A DNA stretch of 64,000 bases from Odobenus rosmarus divergens (lineage: Eukaryota > Chordata > Mammalia > Carnivora > Odobenidae): positions 3,164,265 through 3,228,264 of the forward strand of contig NW_004450287.1 of the NCBI RefSeq assembly GCF_000321225.1, given 5' to 3'. The translations under genes and the position numbers were made by a program. Under the pieces are notes generated by a model. The model was not told the origin of the DNA. It ran no database searches and saw only the letters and a program-made list of their open reading frames with translations. Every line of letters starts with the position of its first letter. Position 1 is the stretch's first letter. This document shows, piece by piece, positions 11,309 to 22,630 of the stretch.

Positions 11309-11465
11309 TTTGGCTCAGGTCATGATCCTGGAGTCCCGGGATCGAGTCCCACATCGGGCTCCCTGCTCGGCGGGGAGTCTGCTTCTCCCTCTGACTCTCT
11401 TCCCTCTCGTGCTCTCTGGCTCTCATTCTCTCTTAAATAAATAAATAAAATCTTTAAAAAAAAAA
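11309..11465 (+). mobile_element. SINEC, sense, 5' end lost in gap
   Basis: Starts mid-SINE at 'tttggctcaggtcatgatcc' and runs to an A-rich tail that passes directly into duplication copy 2 at 'acaatatttgttc'. Copy 1 has no SINE at the equivalent place. Confidence 0.95.
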
Positions 11466-12360
11466 ACAATATTTGTTCTTCCAATCCATGAGCATGAAAT
11501 TGTTTTTCCTTTCTTTGTGTCTTCCTCAGTTTCCTTCATAAGTGGTTCTATAGTTTTCAGAGTATAGATCCTTTACCTCTTTGGTTGGGTTTATTCCTCA
11601 GTATCTTATGGGTTTTTGTGCAATGGTAAGTGGGATGGATTCCCTGATTTCTCTTTTTTCTGCCTCCCTATTGTTACTGTATAGAAATGCAACTGATTGC
11701 TGTGCATTGATTTTATATCCTGCCACTTTGCTGAATTCCTATATGAATTCTAGCAATTTTGGGGTGGAATCTTTTGGGTTTCATACATAGAGTATCATGT
11801 CATCGACAAAGAGTGAGAGTTTGACTTCTTCTTTGCCTATTTGGATGCCTTTTATTTCTTTTGGTTGTCTGATTGCTGGGGCTAGGCCTTCCGGTACTAC
11901 GTTGAACAACAGTGGCGAGAGTGGACATCCCTGTCGTATTCCCAACCTTATGGGAAAGGCTCTCAGTTTTTCCCCATTGAGAATGATATTTGCTGTGGGC
12001 TTTTCATATATGGCTTTTATGATATTGAGGTATGTTCCCTCTATCCCTACAGTGTGGAGAGTTTTAATCATGAAAGGATGCTGTACTTTCTCAGATGCTT
12101 TTTCTGCAACTATTGAGAGGATCATATGATTCTTGTCTTTTCTTTTATTAATGTGGCATATTACTTTGATTGATTTGTGGATGTTGAATTACCCTTGTAG
12201 CCCAGGAATAAATCCCACTTGGTTGTGGGCACTAATCCTTTTAATGTACTGTTGAATCTTATTAGCTAATATCTTGGAGAATTTTTGCATCCATTTTCAT
12301 CAGAGCTATTCGTATGTAATTCCCCTTTTTGGTGGGGTCTTTGTCTGGTTTTGGGATCAA
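11466..12360 (-). mobile_element. LINE-1 fragment in duplication copy 2, antisense
   Basis: Same L1 ORF2 segment as 8786-9680, preceded by a SINE tail instead of further L1. Confidence 0.95.
11781..12125 (-). pseudogene. LINE-1 ORF2 reverse-transcriptase fragment, copy 2
   Basis: Differs from the copy at 9101-9445 at three residues (GEKL for GEKV, NVVPEG for NVVLEG, APAI for ASAI). It retains the same FVDD box and altered IVAEKA motif, so the two copies share these defects by descent. Not functional. Confidence 0.93.
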
Positions 12361-13938
12361 ATTGGAAAACTAATCTTTAAAAATTTACTAGAATGACAAT
12401 GCTTAAGGCTAACAGAAAAATCCAATTAAATAACTCTTTGCCATTTTTTCCCTAACTTCTTTAAATGTTGCAAATCTTTTAGCAAGAAAAAATGAGCCCA
12501 CAAGCAAAGAAGTGAAAATAAAAGGGCAATAGAGAATTATTATATACTCCTCTAATAAATGATCATCCCCCTAGTAACATGGCTGCCTTACCTCCTTGAA
12601 TTTTATGCATCCACCCTGGCCCCTTTCTTTTAGTGGATTAAGTAAATGGGCAGGCAACCAGAGAAGAGTAAGCTCTAGCTAGAGGTCAAATCCATTAGTG
12701 TGAATGCCCAGTGATTCATAAATATGATGTTAATGTGTTTTAAAGAGATTTCCTCTGTGTTTTACACAGATGTCTTCAGAGTTGAGACTGTACAGATGAG
12801 AAAAGATACAACAATATATACTAGAAATTTCTTTGCTTGTCAACTCTACTATCATTTTTTGACTGGAAATACCCTTGGCCCCATCTGTACTTTTTCCAAA
12901 GAGCCATGTATTCCCTAAAACAATAGTTTTCTCTTATTGTCATAGCAATTACTTTAAGTAGTTTATGAACTTTAATAATGGCACCTTATTTTACAGAGAA
13001 CATTTCCTTTCCTTCTAAATTAGTAATAAATATATATATATATTTAATGTATTGAAATGTCTTTAGAGCTTTGTTTTGAAGGATTCTCATTCTGTATCTG
13101 GATATGTAATTTGTGAACAATGATTTCTCTAAGCTGCTCTACTGGCTGTATGTCTTAGAAATGCAGCGAGTTTCCTGGTAAATCAATTTGTGTTAGCTGC
13201 GCAGTACAGATTTGCAGCAGCATAATTCAGACTGACTTCTCCAAATAATACTTCTTCTGACAACACTTTTAAAGTGGCAAGATAGCTTGGAAAAGTACAG
13301 AATTGTCTTGAGATATCACATCCCCCAGCAGAATTCAAAATACTGCTGCAAAACTGACAAAATAGGACCTAAATTGTAATGTGATATAGTAAAGCAGCTG
13401 ATAGATTGCACCCTGCACCAAAAATTGCTAACTCAGTGCCCGACAGAAAAACCACGGAGCTGTAGGAACAGTAAGAGAAGTCTTTACTCTGTGGGCCAAA
13501 AATAGCCAAATGAATATGATGTAAGTACACAGTATTTTCCAACTTGCTTAGATAAATAATGGACCTCTTTTTAAAATTACAAAGGTGACACAGAACATTG
13601 GAGAAGGTGTGTGGATTACCAGTTGAAACTCTGTAAATGCTTTTTAAAATATTTGCATTTGTTTAATATGTTGGGCAGTGCTAAGTGAAGCTTAAGGGAA
13701 AAGTGGTTTTGGTGGGTGAGTATTTAAATGTTGTTTTTACTGTTAGTTGAAGCCTACAGAGAATTTACATTGTGATTAAAATTCTCATGCTTTATTTTAT
13801 AAATAACTTTTTTCAGTTAAGAATGCTCATGATATAAGATATTAATGTATCAAAGTCTTTTAAAAGACAATTTGAGACTTTGTATGATTAGAGAATGACT
13901 ACATTTTTGGATGATTTGAGGAAATATAGTGCCATGAG
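12361..13938. other. unique flank inside duplication copy 2
   Basis: Same content as 9681-11258, with no difference seen on line-by-line reading. No gene recognised. Confidence 0.5.
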
Positions 13939-16900
13939 ATGGCACATCCTAAATACATGTTTTTGTCCTTCAGGTCACTTCATATTTACTATAATATGAC
14001 ACTCTACATATAAAGGCTTAATTTGAATTTCACTCAGTAATGATCTTTATTTAGTTATTATTGACAAATATTTTATTGCTATGCAACTGAAAATGCTTTG
14101 GTTGCTGATGTAGACATACTTTAAGATGGATGTGACCATAGTTGCTAAAAATAATGCTAGACACATAGTAGATCTTTAATATTGTTGATTGAGCCATTGA
14201 TTAGTTTCTTAAATCAGGACATAGAAAAGAATTAAAGTGAATTGTGAATCCCCAGAGGCTTTTCTTATCTTGTAGAAGAGGCTAGTGACCTTTACATCTC
14301 TCATTCTCATCTGTATTTCTTGTAGTTTTGAAAGTGGGTATTGACCACTGCCCTTAAATTCCATCTTACATAGGGACAATCAGAGGGATGAGAACTCTAC
14401 TTTTATAAAAGGCTATTGACAATAACTCTTCTGCTTCCATCTAAAATAAAGGCTTTATTCTACCTTTTTCTGTTGCCCTCAAACAAGAACATCTTAAAAA
14501 TCTGGTTATCACTATATAGCCAAATGATTTCTTTTATATTTTTATTTAAAGCACATGATCTCATACTTTGAACAATGAATGGTGAGGAGTCTTTATTTCT
14601 ATCAAGAGTAACTTTAGCATTGAAAGGAAAAAACTCAACCTCAAGAAGAAAATTATGTTTTTGCTAACAGAGAATTAAGTATTCTTACTTCTGTACCTTT
14701 AGCTTTCAGAATAGAGAACTTTCCATATTTTCCAGGATACACAGTATTTGTCTTACATTGCAAAAGAAAAAAAAGTATAAGAGCGGTATAGTCAACAAAA
14801 TAAATAAAAATTTATAAACAAAAAAGGAGATAGTCAAAGCAAAGGAATACCCACGTTGTCAAGGTAAAATAATTCCTGAGTTGTGGCTTTTTTTCCACTA
14901 TTAATAAGGTATGCTCCTTCCCCCCAACTGGAGGCATAAAAGGGATTAGGCCTCTCAGGTGTCCACTGAGCTGATTGAACAGTAGGTAAAACTAGGTTCA
15001 GCGCTGTCCTGCAAACTGGAAATTACCTTCTCATGCTTTAGATTTAAATTTGTAGTAATGATGGACAGTATAGGTATATAATATTTTCTTAATGTGTTGC
15101 TAATATAAATAAAATCAGCAAATAGGAATTATGCTGAATTTAAGTCTCACTGAGCCTCACTGAAACTCCCCATGGCCTTTTGTAAGCAAAGTTGACTATA
15201 CATATCTGCAGGTTTGCTCTTTGCCATTGAATGGTTCTTTCCTTTTTCTTTCTCCCTACTTTTTGTCTTAAGGTCCATCATTCCCTCCAAAGCTTATTCA
15301 TGTAAGTAGAGACTCTGCAACATAATGAATATTTGCTTAAATCTGTAGGATATACCGTATGAAAGGAAAAATATTATCAAATATTTGTGAAATTATGTTT
15401 TGGTGAAGTCGTGCAAATATCAGTGTCTTCCTAAAGTAGTTCAATTTTCTAGGTGTTACACTGAGAAACTGGAGACATAGTTATTTGACATTTTCCCCAG
15501 ATGACCACTTTATTATAAACTGTGTAAAACTTCATAGACTTACTTGCTGCGTGGACACATAAGTCGATAGACATAGAATTTTACCCCGGGGCACATCAGT
15601 TACTAAGAGATGTTGAATAGCATGGGTTAATTTCAACTGGTCTGGATTGATCGCATGCTGATCTCCAGATGTACCTGAAGCCTGATGGTGACCCTTGCCC
15701 AAGGCTATAGGATATACCAGCTGGAGGTAAATGATGTTCTGTAATCATGAGTTTGTGAGTTGTTTTGGAGGCAGGATATATTCATGTGGCAGCATTGCTT
15801 GGTAATAACAACAGGATTGGTGCCTGGTTTGGTAGAACTATTGTTAAGGCTGGCACTGAGGTAACTGTGTGACCAGTTTACTATAAGAGACTTTGGGTTT
15901 GCTGATAATGGAGAGCTTCAAGACCTAGAAATAAAATATTCCTGTGTAACCGCTGGTGGGAGGAGAAAGAAGTCAACACTTGACATCTGTAGACCACTTT
16001 CAATGCATGTCCTTTAAAACAGCTGTTGCTGTTTTATTTCCTTTGCTTCTAATTTAGCTCTTGTGTGAATAAAAACTGTTTGAGGCCTGTGAATCCTTCC
16101 AGTAATCGAACACTTAAGGCAATTAATGCATAAATAATGCAGACGTAAACAAGGAAGTCCAGTAAATATCAGATATGAAAAAAGCAGCACAGTATCATTA
16201 AAGTGAACCAATAATATGATTAAAGAAACTCAGTAGTGTGGATTGGTTTAGGTGTGCTTAAAAGCATATGGATATTAACTGAGGTATGTAAATTAAGGAG
16301 AGAAAATTAATTCATAAAAGAGAAAGAGGTGTTACTTGCAGCATTATACTAGAAACCTGGAAAGGAAAAACTTGGTTGGATATCTTCACAATGTGGTATA
16401 AATGCAATTTACTGAATAGTTTCATTTCTGGAATGAAACTAAGAGGTGTTCTGGATTAACAGTGGATTTTCTAGAACAGTTTAAAGCAAATTTGAGTATT
16501 AATTTCCCTTATAATCCAAATTGCTGTTTTAGTCTAAAAGCTATTATATTTTATGAAATATTAATTTTTACTCTATTGAGAGGACATTTTCTTTTTGCTT
16601 TTAGTCCATTAATATAAATTATATTGATAGTTTCCTTAATACATCTATCCTTGCATTTCTGTAATAAATTCTTCTTGACTTTTCTCTAATTTATAATTAT
16701 ATAAATTTATTATAATTATATAATGGATTGCTAGTATTATTAAATCATATTTAAGCTAAGTATACACACCTTTTTACTTTATTTTCATATATGAATTGGG
16801 CCTTTAACATATTTCATTTCATATACTCTCAATATGTGATTTTGAAACCAAGGTTTTAGTGGGTGCTAAAAATGAAATGGAGGTACTTTCCTCTTTTCTT

Positions 16901-16985
16901 ATTTTATTATAAAATACGTAAGATAGAGATATCATGGGTTTTGAAAATTTGAAAAGATTGATTACTAAATATGCCTAGCAGAGAT
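13939..16985. other. intergenic, mostly unique
   Basis: About 3 kb with no SINE, young L1 or exon-like structure that I can recognise. The part near 16550-16740 (for example 'ttttagtccattaatataaatt') vaguely resembles very old antisense L1 ORF2, but too weakly to call. Confidence 0.45.
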
Positions 16986-17190
16986 TTTTTTTTTTAAATT
17001 TATTTATTTATTTGAAAGAGACAGAAAGCACAAGGGGAAGGGGCAGAGGGAGAGGGAAAAAGAATCTCAAGCAGACTCCACACTGAGCTCAGAGTCCGTC
17101 CGTGTCAGAGCTCGATCTCACGACCCCATGATCATGACCTGTGCCGAAAGCAAGAGTCAGATGCTTAACCTACTTTGTCACCAGGCGCCC
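16986..17190 (-). mobile_element. SINEC, antisense, older
   Basis: T-rich start, GAAAGAGACAGAAAGCAC block, 'ccatgatcatgacctg' and the end 'ccaggcgccc'. More diverged than consensus ('tactttgtcaccaggcgccc' for the usual gagccaccc). No clear target-site duplication. Confidence 0.93.
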
Positions 17191-17337
17191 ACTATTTTTA
17201 AAATAGTGCTTGCATGTTTTCAATAATTTTCCCATTCAGTGTTGACATCTGATTCCCAATCTATGATTCTGGGTTATGTGTTTGACTCATTTGCAACCAA
17301 TAGAATGCTGTATTCATGACGTTAGGTGACTTTATTA

Positions 17338-17540
17338 TTTTTTTTAAGATTTTTTTATTTATTTATTCATTTGACAGAGATACAGACAGAGAGAGCATGA
17401 GCAGGGGGAGAGGCAGAGGGAGAGGGAGAAGCAGGCTCCCCGCTGAGCCAGGAGCCCAATGAGAGGCTCGATCCCAGGACCCCAGGATCATGACCTGAGT
17501 CAAAGGCAGATGCTTAACCAATTGAGCCACCCAGGCGCCC
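17338..17540 (-). mobile_element. SINEC, antisense
   Basis: T-rich tail to 'gagccacccaggcgccc'. Diverged target-site duplication: gttaggtgacttta just left, actaggcaacttta just right. Confidence 0.94.
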
Positions 17541-17579
17541 AGATACTAGGCAACTTTAAAGGTACTGTGAAAAAAAAGA

Positions 17580-17946
17580 CAGGAACTTGTCATATCATAC
17601 TCTTTAACTTCTCATTGTAGTGAAATCTAGTCACCATGCAAAAACTTCCAATTATCCTAAAAGCCATAAGTTATAGCAACCTCATATTGGAGTTTCAATT
17701 GATATTCCCAGCTGATTCCAGCTTTTCAGTCATCCTTTTCAAACACTAAACATGTGAGTGATGACATCTTAAACGCTTCAGACCAATGCATCCAGCACCC
17801 AAGAGTCAACTCCATGAAGAAAAAAATAAGCACTTACCTGAGCCCTGTTCATATCCCTGATTCACAGAATCCCTGAGTTAAAATAAAATGGTTGTTTTAA
17901 ACCACTAAGTTTGGGATAGTCTAATATGCAGCAAAAGACGTACTGA
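17580..17946 (+). mobile_element. MaLR-type LTR fragment (MLT1-like)
   Basis: The order 'cagctgattccagc', 'acatgtgagtgatgacatct', 'attcacagaatccctgag' and 'ttaaaccactaagtttggga ... atgcagcaaaag' fits the 3' half of an MLT1-type LTR of the ERVL-MaLR group. No coding sequence. Old and diverged; subfamily not assigned. Confidence 0.6.
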
Positions 17947-18370
17947 ACATAATTTATTACTGGAAGTGGGCCATTGACACAACAAAAACCTGAAAATATG
18001 TGAGGCTGGTTTGATTCTAAGCAGTGAGTAAGAAGCTGAAAGGTCTTAGAAGAGAATTTTAGAAGAAACCTGACTGTTTTCAAGGTATCTCTTGAACCTT
18101 AAAGAAAATTGGAAGGTGAAGGAAAAGAAACACTGCTAAGTAGTGGCAGAATATTCAATATTTTCAGCTGTGTAAACGTGAAAAATAGAAAATATACCTA
18201 ATGTACAGAGAGATCTGACTGAGAATATTTCCTGGCAGGTTGCAGAAAACACCAATTAGTTTTTTTAGGTAAGACAGAAATAAAGATGTGCTAAAGGAAG
18301 TTATCCATTTACCCAGAATGTATTCTCACTGTAGCAAAGGTTGCACAAATTTTGATAAGCTTTATTTTTT
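17947..18370. other. intergenic, no recognised feature
   Basis: Unique-looking sequence between an LTR relic and a SINE. Confidence 0.4.
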
Positions 18371-18609
18371 ATTTTTATTTTATTATTTTGTAAAGATTTC
18401 TTATTTATTTAGGGGGAGAAAGAGAGAGAGAGAGTGAGTGAGCGTGTGGGAGGGGCAGAGGGAGAGGGAGAACAAGAGAAAGAATCTCAAGCAGACTCCC
18501 CACTGAGTGGGGAACTGGAAGTGGGGCTCGATCTCAGGACCCTGAGAGAATGACCTGAGCCAAAATCAAGTGTCCATTGCTCGACTGACTGAGCCACCCA
18601 GATTCCCCC
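18371..18609 (-). mobile_element. SINEC, antisense, older
   Basis: T-rich tail, GAGAGAGAGAGTGAGTGAGC tract, and 'gagccacccagattcccc' at the head end. Flanked by similar gctttattttt sequences (about 18358 and 18613), an eroded target-site duplication. Confidence 0.92.
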
Positions 18610-18610
18610 T

Positions 18611-19895
18611 ATGCTTTATTTTTTCTTTTCATTGAGTCAAAGTATTTTCAAATATTTTTTGTGATTTTTGACCTATTATATATTCATGTTTTTAAAATTT
18701 CAGATATTTGACCATTTTGCCAAATATCTGTATGTTATTGATGCTTAGTATAATTTCATTTTGTCAGGAAGTGTGCTCTGTGTGAGTTCAATTATTTTCC
18801 ACTTATTAAGAATCATTTAAGATCCAGAAGATCTTGTAGAATTCTTGTAGAATATTCCTTGTACACTTAACTGTGTATCCCAGTGCTTTAGGTGGAGTTA
18901 TCAATAATTATCAATTAGGGCAGGTTGCTTGACAGTTTTTTTCAAGAGTTATATATCCTTACTGAATTTCTCAGTAATTTTAATCAATTGTTAAGAGTGG
19001 AGTGTTGAAATTTCCAATTATAAATGGTATTGGTCTATTTCTTCTTTTAATTCTCTCTCTTTTTTTCTTTAGATAACCCAAAGCTCTATTATTGTTTTTA
19101 GGGGCATACACATTTGGCTTTGTTCTATTGGGACTGAGCTAGTTTCAATAAAGTTAAGCAAGTTTGAATCCACCTTATGCCTATCTTTTCCTGACGATAA
19201 AGTTACCTATTTTAAAATGAAAAAAGAAGATAAAAATTGTCCCCTTCATCATTATGAAAAATACCACTATATTCCTTGTTTATAAATCTAATTTGTCTAC
19301 AATTAATATAGCCCCTCCAATTTCAGTATGCTTAATATTTGCATGATATATCTTTTCCATTCTTTGCACTTAACACACAAATGTCTTCCCTTTATATTTC
19401 AGTTGGTTTCTGGAGACAGCACAAAGTTGAGTCTTGCTTTTTCTTTCTATTTAACATTTCTTTCTATTTAACATCCTTTAGTTGGATGTTTGGAATATTT
19501 ACATTGCTCAATAGGAACAAGTTTAAAATCACATTTTTGCTAGTTCTTTCTATTTGTCTTATCTGCACTTGGTACATTTTTTCTTATGCTTTCTTTTTTT
19601 TCTTTAATATTTAGTTTTGTTTATGCTTGGCTTATTAGTTAGACTGCATTGTTTTGTTTTCTATTTTTGTGATTACTCTATGGTTTCATATGTGTGTGTA
19701 TGTATGTGTTTAACTTATCACTATTTATTTTCAAATTATACCATTTCAGTTATAATGTAAAAGCTTATAAAAGTGTATTTCCTTTTTCTACTTCCATGAT
19801 TCATGCTAATTGTTGTCATACACATTGTTGTTACACATACTTTAAAAAATTTTTAAAGCCCCATAACACTTGATTATAATTTCTACTTTAAAGTG
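18611..19895 (-). mobile_element. ancient LINE-1 ORF2 (endonuclease part), antisense
   Basis: The order 'aagagtggagtgttgaaatt', 'ttaggggcatacacatttgg', 'ctaatttgtctacaattaatata', 'gcatgatatatcttttccat' and 'ttctggagacagcacaaagttg' is that of antisense L1 ORF2 around the endonuclease. Strongly eroded with no conserved frame. A 17-bp tandem duplication (ttctttctatttaacat) lies near 19440-19473. Confidence 0.75.
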
Positions 19896-19900
19896 ATTAC

Positions 19901-20112
19901 AGGGGTGCTTGGCTGGCTCAGTTTGTTGAGCCTCTGACTCTTGGTTTTAGCTCATGTCATGATCTCAGGGTCGTGGGATGGCCTGCATCTGGCTCCCTGC
20001 TCAGTGGGGTGTCTATTTCCCCCTCTCTCTTCATCTGCTTCTCCCCCAGCTCATGTACTCTCCCTCTCTAAAATAAATAAATAAATAAACAAACAAATAA
20101 ATAAATAAATAG
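19901..20112 (+). mobile_element. SINEC, sense, diverged
   Basis: Head 'aggggtgcttggctggctcag', body 'gtcatgatctcagggtc', tail AAAATAAATAAATAAATAAAC and further AAAT repeats. Short flanking match (gattaca) both sides. Confidence 0.93.
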
Positions 20113-20394
20113 ATTACAAATGACTTAATATATCATTCACATTTTCTCTCAAATTTACCATTTCCAGTGCTCATCATTCCTTTCTGTAGGTCCAAATTTT
20201 TTCTTGGTATCTAAAACAATTTCTTTAAGATTTCTCATAATGTAGCCTCGTACATACCAGGACTTAACTTGGATAAGAGTTTAGACTTTGAGCTGATGCT
20301 GTCATTGGATGAGACCTTTGAGGACTAGTGGAGGGAAGTGAGTGTATTTTGCATCTGGAATGAACATGAATCACTGAGAGCCAGAAGGTGATTT
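20113..20394. other. intergenic spacer
   Basis: No recognised element between the SINE and the MaLR LTR. Confidence 0.4.
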
Positions 20395-21003
20395 GCGGTA
20401 GGCAGGTTTTTAAAATGGCTCCCAACGGTTCCCACCTTTTGATATTTATATCCTGATGTCACAATGTCTCCTTGAGTGTAGGCTTGACTTAGTAAGTCAC
20501 TTGTTTTAAATAGAATATAGTACATGAAATGGGATGTGACTTCTGAGATTGAGTTAACAAAAAACTGTGATCTCTCTCTTTCGCTCTCATTCTCTTTCTC
20601 AAAAAGCTCTTGTTCTGGTGGAAATAAGATGCCATGTTGTGAGTAGTTCTGGCCAACATCCAGTTTGGACCTGAAGGCCTTTGAGCAGTTACGTAAATGA
20701 ATTTTAGAAGTGGATGTTCTGAAGCCTGCCAGTAGTCATGTGAGAAATCACATAAGTGGATTTTTGAGATCTTCCAACAGCCATGAGGGTGAACTGGTAA
20801 GTGGATTATGCCCCACAGAGCCTTCAGATAACCAGCTTCAGATGATATGTTGATTGCAGCCTCATGAGATGCCCCAAGTCAGTGGCACCCATCTGAGCTA
20901 TGCACAGATGACTGACCCACAGAATCTGTAAGGTTAAAACTTAAGTTTGTTTTCTTAAGCTACTATGTTTGAGATAATTTGTTACACAACAGTAAATAGC
21001 AAA
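20395..21003 (+). mobile_element. MaLR LTR (MLT1-type)
   Basis: Near-complete LTR: 'ggcaggtttttaaaatggctccca' near the start, 'gtagttctggccaacatcc' and 'gacctgaaggcctttgagc' in the middle, and the 3' end 'cttaagctactatgtttgag ... ttgttacacaacagtaaata', which is the usual MLT1 terminus. No viral genes are attached; it is a solitary LTR relic. Confidence 0.7.
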
Positions 21004-21135
21004 TACACAAATTATCTTCTTTATATTTTATGATGGAATTTATTCAGAAATTGATTCAGAACTTGACTGACTGTAAGACTAAAGACATAAAGAATGATGT
21101 ACACATATTGTAATCTAATTGTAAATTTGCTTATT
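21004..21135. other. spacer between MaLR LTR and L1 target site
   Basis: Short unique sequence; nothing recognised. Confidence 0.35.
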
Positions 21136-21144
21136 AGAAAGGTA

Positions 21145-21693
21145 TCAGTTAAACCAACCTTGCAACCCAGGAATAAATCCCACTTGGTCGTGGTGAATAA
21201 TCCTTTTAATGTACTGTTGGATCCTATTGGCTTGTATTTTGGTGAGAATTTTTGCATCCATGTTCATCAGGGATATTGGTTTGTAATTCTCCTTTTTGAT
21301 GGGGTCTTTGTCTGGTTTTGGAATCAAGGTAATGGTGGCCTCATAAAACAAGTTTGGATGTTTTCCTTCCATTTCTATTTTTTGGTACAGTTTCAGAAGA
21401 ATAGGTATTAGTTTTTCTTTAACTTTTTGGTAGAATTCCCCTGGGAAGCCATCTGGCCCTGGGCTTTTGTTTGTTGGGAGATTTTTGATGACCGCTTCAA
21501 TTTCCTTAGTGGTTATAGGTCTGTTCAGGTTTTCTATTTCTTCCTGGTTCAGTTTTGGTAGTTGATACATCTCTAGGAATACATCCATTTCTTCCTGATT
21601 ATCTAATTTGCTGGCATATAGTTGCTCGTAATATGTTCTTATAATTGTTTGTATTTCTTTGGTGTTGGTTGTGATCTTTCTTCTTTCATTCAT
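21145..21693 (-). pseudogene. LINE-1 ORF2 reverse-transcriptase N-terminal part (inverted segment)
   Basis: An uninterrupted minus-strand stretch of 182 aa: '[24 protein letters not shown]', then '[13 protein letters not shown]', '[19 protein letters not shown]' and '[16 protein letters not shown]'. These are the standard L1 RT fingers and N-terminal motifs. It stops exactly at the inversion end, so it never joins its catalytic palm, which lies in the opposite orientation from 22.63 kb. Confidence 0.95.
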
Positions 21694-21826
21694 GATTTTA
21701 TTTATTTAGGTCCTTTCTCTTTTCCTTTTGATAAGTCTGGCCAGGGGTTTATCAATCTTACTAATTATTTCAAAGAACCAGCTCCTAGATTCATTGACCT
21801 GTTCTACTGTTCTTTTGGTTTCTATT

Positions 21827-22411
21827 TCATTGTTTTCTGTTCTTTATTATTTCTCTTCTCCTGCTGGGGTTAGGCTTTATTTGCTGTTCTTTCTCCAGCT
21901 CCATTAGGTGTAGGGTAAGGTTGTGTATTTGAGACCTTTCTTGTTTCTTGAGAAAGGCTTGTATTGCTATACACTTTCCTCTCAGGACTGCCTTTGCTGT
22001 ATCCCAAAGATTTTGGACAGTTGTGTTTTCATTTTCATTGGTTTCCATGAATTTTTTTAATTCTTCTTTAATTTCCTGGTTGACCCATTCATTCTTTAGT
22101 AGGATGCTCTTTAGCCTCCACGTATTTGAGTTCTTTCCGACTTTCCTCTTGTGACTGAGTTCTAGTTTCAAAGCATTGTGGTCTGAAAATATGCAGGGAA
22201 TGATCCCCATCTTTTGGTACCAGTTGAGACCTGATTTGTGATCTAGGATATGATCTATTCTGGAGAATGTTCCATGGGCACTAGAGAAGAATGTGTATTC
22301 TGTTGCTTTGGGATGGAATGTTCTGAATATATCTGTGAAGTCCATTTGATCCAGTGTGTCATTTAAAGTCTTTATTTCCTTGTTGATCTTTTGCTTAGAT
22401 AATCTGTCCAT
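21827..22411 (-). pseudogene. LINE-1 ORF2 endonuclease C-terminal part (inverted segment)
   Basis: 194-aa minus-strand stretch with 'TEYTFFSSAHGTFSRIDHILDHK' and 'IIPCIFSDHNALKLELSHKRK'. The SDH motif belongs to the catalytic core of apurinic-type L1 endonucleases. It continues into the linker to the RT. A frame break separates it from the more N-terminal piece at 22372-22630. Confidence 0.94.
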
Positions 22412-22630
22412 TTCAGTGAGGGGGGTGTTAAAGTTTCCACTATTATTGTATTGTTGTCAATGTGTTTCTTTGCTTTTGTTCTTAATTGGCTTGTATAATT
22501 GGCTGCTCTCATGTTAGGGGAATATATTTGTACAATTGTTAGATCTTCTTGTTGGATAGACCCTTTAAGTATGATATAGTGTCCTTCCTTATCTCTTATT
22601 ATAGTCTTTGGTTTAAAATTTAATTTGTCT
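22372..22630 (-). pseudogene. LINE-1 ORF2 endonuclease middle fragment at the inversion point
   Basis: Minus-strand frame carries '[43 protein letters not shown]', the middle of the L1 endonuclease. Upstream residues of the same open frame (to 22752) are antisense translation across the inversion junction and are not L1 protein, so the real fragment starts at about 22630. The N-terminal endonuclease, ORF1 and the 5' UTR are absent. Confidence 0.9.

Larger units (their letters stand above)
11466..13938. repeat. tandem duplication, copy 2
   Basis: Second copy of 8786-11258 (see that entry). After 13938 the sequence continues into single-copy DNA, so this copy carries the native right-hand junction. 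Confidence 0.97.

Noticed and set aside
15540..15960. Possible small nuclear RNA pseudogene (7SK-like phrases such as 'gattgatcgcatgctgatc')
   Set aside because: Only short chance-length similarity; no collinear match to 7SK, U-RNAs or Y RNAs.
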